This document shows, piece after piece, positions 1-3,871 of a stretch of 7,220 bases of DNA. This DNA comes from Dehalococcoidia bacterium (GTDB lineage: Bacteria > Chloroflexota > Dehalococcoidia > Lucifugimonadales > UBA3495): assembly GCA_022823105.1 (NCBI GenBank), contig JAJDXU010000091.1, positions 1-7,220 on the forward strand, written 5' to 3'. Position numbers and translations under genes: made by a program. Position 1 is the first letter of the stretch. Each line of letters starts with the position of its first letter. The notes under the pieces were generated by a model, which was not told where the DNA came from, did not search any database, and saw only the letters and a list, made by a program, of their open reading frames with translations.

Positions 1-251
1 TACCGAGGATTGGCGAGATTATCGGCGGAAGCCAGCGCGAGGAGCGCCTGGACGTCCTCACGTCGCGCATGGCGGAAGCGGGACTGGATGATGCGCCCTA
101 CTGGTGGTACCTGGACCTCCGCCGTTATGGAACGACTCCTCACGCCGGTTTCGGGTTGGGGTTCGAGCGGACGGTGCAATTCGCCACGGGGATGCAGAAC
201 ATCCGCGACATCATCGCGTTCCCGCGCACGCCGCGCAATGCCGAATTTTGA
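1..251 (+). CDS. asnS: Asparaginyl-tRNA synthetase, C-terminal end (partial, 5' end outside window)
   Basis: This is the end of a class IIb aminoacyl-tRNA synthetase that charges tRNA(Asn) with asparagine in the cytoplasm. The first complete codon is at base 3; 82 residues are visible before the TGA at 249-251. They begin with the PRIGEIIGGSQREERLDVL block, followed by YWWYLDLRRYG (residues 33-43) and the class II motif 3 GFGLGFER (49-56), whose Arg contacts ATP. The protein ends NIRDIIAFPRTPRNAEF. The WYLDLRRYG...HAGFGLGFER wording is that of AsnRS rather than AspRS, which has a different tail. The C-terminus is at the normal place for the family, so only the 5' part is missing, because of the window edge. 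A hairpin follows six bases after the stop. Identification is firm; the lower GC3 of the gene compared with glyA is mild. Confidence 0.95.
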   Translation, partial: PRIGEIIGGSQREERLDVLTSRMAEAGLDDAPYWWYLDLRRYGTTPHAGFGLGFERTVQFATGMQNIRDIIAFPRTPRNAEF

Positions 252-256
252 TTTCC

Positions 257-280
257 ATCGCTCAGCCGAGCGATAGTTTG
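257..280 (+). terminator. Hairpin just after asnS, probable terminator
   Basis: ATCGCTC (257-263) and GAGCGAT (268-274) form a perfect 7-bp stem with the loop AGCC, starting 6 bases after the asnS stop. It is followed only by AGTTTG, so the U-tract is poor. Position and compact shape favour a transcription terminator, but it could be a weak or Rho-assisted one. Confidence 0.5.
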
Positions 281-396
281 CCGGCGACGCCCTACTCCGG
301 CCAAAGGCTTGATACCGGTTGACATCACCGCCACGAACATTTGCACGCAATTTGACGCGCCGTACTGCGAAACCGTTCGGGCCCGGGGTGACAGTC

Positions 397-528
397 AGAA
401 ACCCAAACCGTCATACCGGCGAAAGCCGGAAATGACCGCCAGGAACCCAAACCGTCGTACCGGCAAAAGCCGGAGATGCCCGCCAGAAACCTAAACCGTC
501 ACACCGGCGAAAGCCGGTATCCACGAAG
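397..528. repeat. Three tandem copies of a 44-bp palindrome-containing repeat
   Basis: Copies lie at 397-440, 441-484 and 485-528 with an exact 44-base period. Each starts AG(A/G)AACC(C/T)AAACCGTC and carries the hairpin CCGGC-(G/A)AAA-GCCGG at 416-429, 460-473 and 504-517; the GAAA loops of copies 1 and 3 are GNRA tetraloops. In copy 1 the stem extends outward through GTCAT (410-414) and ATGAC (432-436) across a small bulge. In copy 3 the tail changes to GGTATCCACGAAGCC, the form in which related palindromes occur singly between genes of many bacteria. No spacer separates the copies, so it is not a CRISPR array. It is most likely a locally amplified REP-like element. Confidence 0.85.
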
Positions 529-826
529 CCTTTCCACAAGCATCCGAAAGTAGCGCCAGGATTCTCCGGACTCCGGCTCAAAGCCCGCCCGGCACCTGTT
601 GCGAGGCCGGCACGACGGTTTGAACGCGCAAATGACCCGGCAAGTCTGAGCCGTTACAAACAAGCGTCCCGGGTTGTACGTCGCCTGCTGTCGAGATAAT
701 CGAACGACCCCGATCCAATGACACACCCCCCTTGCCCATACCCGCTGCCCATCCTTACCATTGAACTATGCAACAGCCCGCATCCAACCCGTCGCCCAAC
801 CCCATGCCCGTCCAATGCTCAAATCC

Positions 827-855
827 AAACGCCGCTCCCAAAAAACGCCGCTCCC
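827..855. repeat. Direct repeat of AAACGCCGCTCCC, 16-bp period
   Basis: AAACGCCGCTCCC occurs at 827-839 and again at 843-855, separated by AAA. Its core CGCCGCTCCC is the same ten bases found in the right arms of the two hairpins around the toxin-antitoxin pair (3106-3115 and 3814-3823). The copies here lack the left arm, so they cannot fold into the same hairpin. Confidence 0.6.
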
Positions 856-915
856 CCAAATGCCCCCAAATTCCCGACAAAACCACCAATATCGCCCCTA
901 AAATCGCCCTCGACG

Positions 916-942
916 CCCCCATTCGCCCCCACATCCCACCCC
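916..942 (-). other. Canonical G-quadruplex motif on the - strand
   Basis: On the + strand C runs lie at 916-920, 926-930, 935-937 and 939-942. Read on the - strand this gives four G runs of 4, 3, 5 and 5 with loops of 1 (T), 4 (ATGT) and 5 (CGAAT) bases, which satisfies the G3+N1-7 rule. It sits about 130 bases upstream of the 1071 gene, on the template strand for that gene. Whether it folds or matters in the cell is unknown. Confidence 0.6.
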
Positions 943-1070
943 AACGCCCTACTCAAATAAACGGAAATGAACGGAAACGAGCGGGTTTCCCAAAAAAACC
1001 CCAACACCCGAATACCCTATCCTTTATATCCTGTCCATCGATGTAAAACTCCCCCGTCAGAGGTAACCCC

Positions 1071-1403
1071 ATGACCCTCTCCCAAATCCGTCGCCAGGTC
1101 GACGCCCTCATGCGCCGCTTCGCCCGCGAACTCGCCATCCTCAAACTCCGCCGCATCGCCGAATCCGTCTCCGACGAATGGGACCCCTCCGAACCTCCCG
1201 AACCCGCCGACGTCATCAGGCGCATCGCCAATGCCGGCTTCCTCCTCCCCACCTTCACCGACCTGGCCCGCTACCTCAAGGAAATCAGGCTACGGGGCGA
1301 GGTCCCCGAGTACGAGGTCATCGTATTCAACCTCCTGCCCTGGGCCAGCCACGACCGCTACCGCGACTTCTTCCGCTGGGACCTTCCCGCCCCGGCGCGT
1401 TAG
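1071..1403 (+). CDS. Hypothetical protein, 110 residues, family not recognised
   Basis: I do not recognise this protein. The ATG at 1071 follows AGAGGT (1059-1064) at good spacing, and third codon positions are overwhelmingly C or G as in the housekeeping genes here, so coding is likely. Residues 1-32 (from MTLSQIRRQVDALMRR) are rich in Arg/Lys and Leu and should form an amphipathic helix. A short acidic, Pro-rich linker SDEWDPSEPPEP (about 34-45) follows. The rest (about 46-110) reads as a compact soluble domain with IRRIANAGFLLPTFTDLARYL and an aromatic end LLPWASHDRYRDFFRWDLP. There is no signal peptide, membrane segment or cysteine. The basic helix could bind nucleic acid, but that is a guess. 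It is followed after 94 bases by the iron-sulfur gene, without a clear terminator between them. Confidence 0.75.
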   Translation: MTLSQIRRQVDALMRRFARELAILKLRRIAESVSDEWDPSEPPEPADVIRRIANAGFLLPTFTDLARYLKEIRLRGEVPEYEVIVFNLLPWASHDRYRDFFRWDLPAPAR

Positions 1404-1459
1404 CCGTGACCCCAACCCGGTCTCGACCTATCATCGATTGGCCCCGGTCACCCGCCTCC

Positions 1460-1488
1460 TTGCTCCCGCCATCACCCTCCTGTACGAT
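1460..1488 (+). promoter_or_regulatory. Possible promoter giving a nearly leaderless mRNA for the [2Fe-2S] gene
   Basis: TTGCTC (1460-1465) and TACGAT (1483-1488) are separated by 17 bases, the ideal spacing, matching the sigma-70 consensus at 3 of 6 and 4 of 6 positions. Transcription would start about base 1495, only a few bases before the ATG at 1498. That would fit the absence of any Shine-Dalgarno sequence ahead of this gene. The box matches alone are modest. Confidence 0.35.
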
Positions 1489-1497
1489 TCGCCCACC

Positions 1498-1977
1498 ATG
1501 GCCACTCCACACACCACTGCCATCACCCTCCACGTAAACGGCTCAGAACAAACCGTCTCCATCGAGCACCACTGGTCCCTCCTCAACGTGCTGCGCGACT
1601 CTCTCCACCTCACCGGAGCCAAGCGTGGCTGCGACCGAGGCGAGTGCGGATCCTGCACCGTCCTGCTCGACGGCGCGCCCGTCAACGCCTGCCAGGTCCT
1701 TGCCATCCGCGCCTCCGGACGCAACGTGCTCACGGTGGAAGGACTCGCGCCTGCCGGCCAACTCTCGGAGTTGCAGCAGGCGTTCCTCGATGAGGACGGC
1801 GGCCAGTGCGGTTTCTGCACCCCCGGCTTCGTCATGTCCGCCCGTGCCCTGCTGGATGCCAACCCCGACCCGTCGGAGGCGGAGATCCGCGAGGCCCTCT
1901 CCGGCAACCTCTGTCGCTGCAACGCCTACGGCCGCATCCTTGCCTCCGTTCGCGCCGCCGCCCGGCGCCTGGTTTGA
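1498..1977 (+). CDS. (2Fe-2S)-binding protein, small subunit of the xanthine dehydrogenase/CO dehydrogenase (Mo) family
   Basis: This 159-residue protein matches the iron-sulfur subunit (CoxS/CutS/XdhC type) that passes electrons between the molybdenum and FAD subunits of molybdenum hydroxylases. The N-terminal plant-ferredoxin fold holds the first cluster in CDRGECGSC (Cys45, Cys50, Cys53) plus Cys65. The C-terminal helical domain holds the second in GQCGFCTPGF (Cys104, Cys107) and NLCRCN (Cys139, Cys141). All eight ligands are present and the length is normal. The tail of the second motif reads CRCNAYGRI, where CRCTGY is more usual. I chose ATG 1498 because homologues begin with a short stretch before the ITLHVNG strand; the frame is open upstream to 1231, but that stretch is Pro/Ser-rich and overlaps the previous gene. 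No large or FAD subunit gene lies in the window, so the partner is elsewhere or absent. The substrate cannot be inferred. Confidence 0.93.
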   Translation: MATPHTTAITLHVNGSEQTVSIEHHWSLLNVLRDSLHLTGAKRGCDRGECGSCTVLLDGAPVNACQVLAIRASGRNVLTVEGLAPAGQLSELQQAFLDEDGGQCGFCTPGFVMSARALLDANPDPSEAEIREALSGNLCRCNAYGRILASVRAAARRLV

Positions 1978-2003
1978 CACCCTCAAACGGCTGCTCATAC
2001 ACT
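1974..2003 (+). promoter_or_regulatory. Probable sigma-70 promoter for the DUF3500 gene
   Basis: A perfect TTGACA (1974-1979) overlaps the TGA stop (1975-1977) of the iron-sulfur gene. After an 18-base spacer comes TACACT (1998-2003), 4 of 6 matches to TATAAT. Transcription would begin near 2010, giving a leader of about 45 bases before the ATG at 2054. The exact -35 box makes this one of the better promoter candidates here. Confidence 0.5.
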
Positions 2004-2053
2004 CTCGCTCGCGTCAAGCATACCCGTTGCTATCCCCCACGGAGGACACCCGT

Positions 2054-3061
2054 ATGACCACGGCACACAACCATGACCATCCCCACACCCATCCACGGGC
2101 GTCGTCCGAGATGCGTGGCGCGGCCCTGGCGCTCCTCAACAGCCTCGACGCCAGCCAGAAAGCCGCAATCAGCTTCAGCTACCACGACGGCGAGCGGATA
2201 TTCTGGTACTACCCGCCCATGAACCGCCACGGCCTGCTCCTGCGCGACATGAACGAGGAGCAGCGCAAACTGGCCTATGCCCTCATGGCCACCGGGCTCA
2301 CCGAGGACTCCAACCGCAAGGCCCAGCTCATCATCGACCATGAGTCCGTCCTCGGCCCGCTGGAGCAGGAACGCGGTCTCATTACCTTCGTCCGCGACCC
2401 CCTGCTCTACTCCTGGACCATCTTCGGCGACCCGGCCAACGACGCCGAACCGTGGGGCTGGCGCGTCGAGGGCCACCACGTCTCCCTGCACTACAGCGTC
2501 TGGGCCGACCGCGTCCTGTCCATGACCCCCTTCTTCTTCGGCGCCAACCCCGCCGAGGTGCCCAAGGGACCCAAGCAGGGCCTCCGCATCCTCGGCGACA
2601 GCCAGGACATCGCCCTGGAACTCATGGACAGCCTCGACTCCGGCCAGCAAGGCCGCGCCGTCATCTACGACGAGGCGCCCGCCGACATCATCACCTTCAA
2701 CTCATCCCGCGCCTCGCTGCCCAAGGAAGAGGGCCTGCCCGCCACGGCCATGTCCGGCACCCAGCGCGAGATGCTGATGACCCTGGCCAGCGAGTACGTC
2801 ACCCGCATCCGCGCCGACCTCGCTGAGGAAAAACTCACCGCCCTCCGCGAGGGCGGCCTGGAGAAGATCCACCTGGCCTGGGGCGGCCCCATCGACCGCG
2901 CGCAGCCTCACTACTACCGGCTCCACGGCGGCGACTTCGTCGTCGAGTACGACAACCGGCAGAACGGCGCCAACCACATCCACTCCGTCCTCCACGACGT
3001 CAACAACGACTTCGCCGCCGACGTAATGCGCGACCACCTCCTCATGTACCACGTCCTGTAG
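2054..3061 (+). CDS. DUF3500 family protein with alternating-histidine N-terminus
   Basis: This 335-residue protein belongs by sequence to DUF3500 (PF12006), a family without known function; 335 residues is at the short end of its range. The family's GHH signature is present as WRVEGHHVSLHYS (EGHH at 139-142). The C-terminal block PHYYRL (285-290), EYDN (298-301), ANHIHS (306-311) and HLLMYH (328-333) is also typical. The conserved His residues suggest a metal site, but this is inference. Residues 5-13 carry His at every second position (HNHDHPHTH), an added metal-binding-like tail. There is no signal peptide or membrane segment, so the product is probably cytoplasmic, although some relatives are exported. 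ATG 2054 is preceded by GGAGGA (2041-2046), an excellent ribosome binding site with 7-base spacing. The frame is open further upstream, but overlaps the iron-sulfur gene there. A strong hairpin lies 29 bases after the stop. Confidence 0.9.
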   Translation: MTTAHNHDHPHTHPRASSEMRGAALALLNSLDASQKAAISFSYHDGERIFWYYPPMNRHGLLLRDMNEEQRKLAYALMATGLTEDSNRKAQLIIDHESVLGPLEQERGLITFVRDPLLYSWTIFGDPANDAEPWGWRVEGHHVSLHYSVWADRVLSMTPFFFGANPAEVPKGPKQGLRILGDSQDIALELMDSLDSGQQGRAVIYDEAPADIITFNSSRASLPKEEGLPATAMSGTQREMLMTLASEYVTRIRADLAEEKLTALREGGLEKIHLAWGGPIDRAQPHYYRLHGGDFVVEYDNRQNGANHIHSVLHDVNNDFAADVMRDHLLMYHVL

Positions 3062-3090
3062 CCCTGGCAGGAAACACCCACGTGCTTTAT

Positions 3091-3117
3091 GGGGGAGCGG
3101 TTATGCGCCGCTCCCCC
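3091..3117. terminator. Twin hairpin, left copy; likely terminator of the DUF3500 gene
   Basis: GGGGGAGCGG (3091-3100) and CCGCTCCCCC (3108-3117) form a perfect 10-bp stem with the 7-base loop TTATGCG. It starts 29 bases after the DUF3500 stop. The downstream sequence is TTATAA rather than a long T run, so termination may be partial. A near-identical hairpin stands at 3799-3824 on the other side of the toxin-antitoxin pair. Confidence 0.6.
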
Positions 3118-3118
3118 T

Positions 3119-3135
3119 TATAACGACATAACGAC
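3119..3135 (+). promoter_or_regulatory. Tandem ATAACGAC repeat and -10-like box before the toxin gene
   Basis: ATAACGAC occurs twice head to tail (3120-3127 and 3128-3135), ending 4 bases before the toxin ATG. TATAAC (3119-3124) matches TATAAT at 5 of 6 positions, but no -35 box is visible at proper spacing because the hairpin occupies that place. Short direct repeats over the -10 region are a usual form for an autoregulatory operator of a toxin-antitoxin operon. That role is inferred. Confidence 0.35.
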
Positions 3136-3139
3136 TGCA

Positions 3140-3427
3140 ATGGAAATCAGGGCTACCGACACCTACCTCCGCTGGTACAGCCGGCTACGCGACCGGGAAG
3201 CTCAATCGCGTATCGACAACCGGCTATTGCGACTTGCCGAGGGTAATCCAGGCGATGTTGCGCCGGTGGGTGGCGGCGTATCAGAACTGCGCATCAACTA
3301 TGGGCCGGGCTATCGGGTGTATTATGTGAGACGCGGGCAGCGACTCATTATCCTGCTGGCCGGCGGTGACAAAGACAGTCAAGAACGAGATATTGTCAAC
3401 GCACGACGCTTGGCCGGTGAGGTCTAA
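3140..3427 (+). CDS. RelE/ParE-superfamily toxin, HI1419 type (TIGR02683, addiction module killer protein)
   Basis: This 95-residue protein has the pattern of the HI1419-type killer proteins, RelE-fold toxins that act in the cytoplasm, typically as ribosome-dependent mRNA interferases. It starts MEIRATDTYLRWYSRLRD, then ARS-type helix residues 20-33 and GNPGD (35-39). The conserved strand region follows: SELRINYGPGYRVYY (48-62), LIILLAGGDK (69-78), and a final helix DIVNARRLA (84-92). Full family length is present, and Arg51, Arg59 and Lys78 are candidates for RNA contact. I chose ATG 3140 because homologues begin exactly here; an in-frame ATG at 3089 lies at the edge of the hairpin and would add 17 unrelated residues. 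No Shine-Dalgarno is visible before 3140. The antitoxin gene starts 15 bases after the stop. Third-position GC is lower than in the neighbouring housekeeping genes, fitting an acquired cassette. Confidence 0.9.
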   Translation: MEIRATDTYLRWYSRLRDREAQSRIDNRLLRLAEGNPGDVAPVGGGVSELRINYGPGYRVYYVRRGQRLIILLAGGDKDSQERDIVNARRLAGEV

Positions 3428-3442
3428 CTGTACGAGGTAAAT

Positions 3443-3760
3443 ATGGCGAAAGTAAAAACCTATCCGTGGGACCCGGCAGATCACATCGAAACCGGCGAGG
3501 ACGCTATCCTGTTCCTCAAAATATCGCTGGAAGATTACGATTCGACGTTCAACGCTTTGATGGATTGCATCGCCCGCTCCCAGGGTGTGGCCGAGATTGC
3601 CAGCTTGGTTTGCCACGAACCCGGCGACGGGAACCGCTCCATAACGATCACCACCACAAGCGGCGCTGAGGAAACCATAGTCATCTCCCCCGAGGTAGAC
3701 GTGGATAGCATCCGCAGGGCCCTCACTCCCGCCCACGCACGCGAGCCCATCTCACCCTGA
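3443..3760 (+). CDS. Putative antitoxin, HI1420-like N-terminal half with a divergent C-terminal half
   Basis: This 105-residue protein directly follows a toxin of the HI1419 type and is presumably its antidote, neutralising it by binding and normally repressing the operon. Residues 4-53 fit the N-terminal half of the TIGR02684 antidote family: KTYPWDPADHIETGEDA, then LKISLEDYD, then the IARSQGVAEIA helix (43-53). In the family the next segment is the recognition helix, of the form GLSRESLYKAL. Here the protein continues instead with a polar stretch and a strand-like section SITITTTSGAEETIVIS (66-82), and ends VDVDSIRRAL plus a short tail. Third positions in this part stay rich in C/G, so it looks translated rather than frameshifted. 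The start ATG 3443 has GAGG (3434-3437) five bases upstream. It may still bind the toxin, but DNA binding is doubtful. Confidence 0.78.
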   Translation: MAKVKTYPWDPADHIETGEDAILFLKISLEDYDSTFNALMDCIARSQGVAEIASLVCHEPGDGNRSITITTTSGAEETIVISPEVDVDSIRRALTPAHAREPISP

Positions 3761-3798
3761 ACCCTGCCGATTTGCCGTCGAAAATATGACACGACTAC

Positions 3799-3824
3799 GG
3801 GGGAGCGGTCATACGCCGCTCCCC
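3799..3824. terminator. Twin hairpin, right copy; likely terminator of the toxin-antitoxin pair
   Basis: GGGGAGCGG (3800-3808) and CCGCTCCCC (3816-3824) form a perfect 9-bp stem with the 7-base loop TCATACG, 39 bases after the antitoxin stop. It is followed by TCTCATTTT, a modest T-rich tail on the + strand. It differs from the left copy at 3091-3117 by two loop bases and the last arm base. Confidence 0.65.
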
Positions 3825-3832
3825 TCTCATTT

Positions 3833-3841
3833 TGCGATAAT
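3833..3841 (+). promoter_or_regulatory. Possible extended -10 promoter for the glutamine-synthetase-like gene
   Basis: TGC-GATAAT (3833-3841) has the TGn extension and 5 of 6 matches to TATAAT, just after the hairpin that closes the toxin-antitoxin pair. A start near 3848 would leave a leader of about 24 bases containing AAGGTG (3861-3866), the ribosome binding site for ATG 3872. No -35 box is seen, which extended -10 promoters can do without. Confidence 0.4.
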
Positions 3842-3871
3842 GCCCGACGATAACTTTGCGAAGGTGCCACC

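Larger units (their letters stand above)
529..1070. other. Gene-free stretch, C-rich and G-poor in its second half
   Basis: No reading frame here has a plausible start, ribosome binding site and ordinary protein composition; translations are Pro/Asn-rich or are shadows of repeats. From about 718 to 1010 the + strand is strongly skewed to C and A with few G, with many runs of three to six C separated by A-rich steps. Small items inside: a 6-bp inverted repeat ACCCGG (635-640)/CCGGGT (669-674), a 10-bp tandem repeat ACGGAAATGA/ACGGAAACGA (961-980), and GGAAAC (973-978)/GTTTCC (985-990). The AT-rich TTTATATCC at 1023-1031 could supply a -10 box for the gene at 1071, but no matching -35 is evident. 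Confidence 0.6.

Noticed and set aside
319..324. Isolated TTGACA after asnS
   Set aside because: No -10-like box at 15-19 bases downstream and no gene that it could serve.
397..528. CRISPR array
   Set aside because: The 44-bp units are directly adjacent with no unique spacers, there are only three and they vary, and no cas gene is present.
499..726. A 75-residue - strand reading frame ending in GYRLSPV
   Set aside because: Its last part is just a translation of the CCGGC palindrome repeat; the rest has no protein-like pattern or start signal.
600..780. Possible tRNA or small RNA around GGTTTGAAC (618-626) and ACCCGG/CCGGGT
   Set aside because: No cloverleaf can be drawn; the T-loop consensus, acceptor pairing and CCA-side stem are missing.
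718..1046. Two overlapping + strand reading frames in the C-rich spacer
   Set aside because: Their translations are low-complexity Pro/Asn/Thr-rich strings caused by the C runs, with no ribosome binding site and no folded-protein pattern.
1231..1497. Earlier start of the iron-sulfur protein
   Set aside because: The added 89 residues are Ser/Pro/Thr-rich, overlap the 1071 gene in another frame, and are absent from the family.
3089..3139. Earlier ATG at 3089 for the toxin
   Set aside because: It sits at the foot of the hairpin and adds 17 residues with no counterpart in the family, whose members begin at the MEIR position.
3590..3669. Frameshift in the antitoxin, with the lost helix in the +1 frame (QLGLPRTRRREPLHN)
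   Set aside because: The resemblance to GLSRESLYK needs a four-residue insertion, the +1 frame then reads NDHHHKRR and stops, and the original frame keeps coding-like third positions to its end.
3091..3824. Insertion sequence defined by the twin hairpins
   Set aside because: No transposase or target-site duplication is visible; the hairpins are reported only as repeats with probable terminator function.
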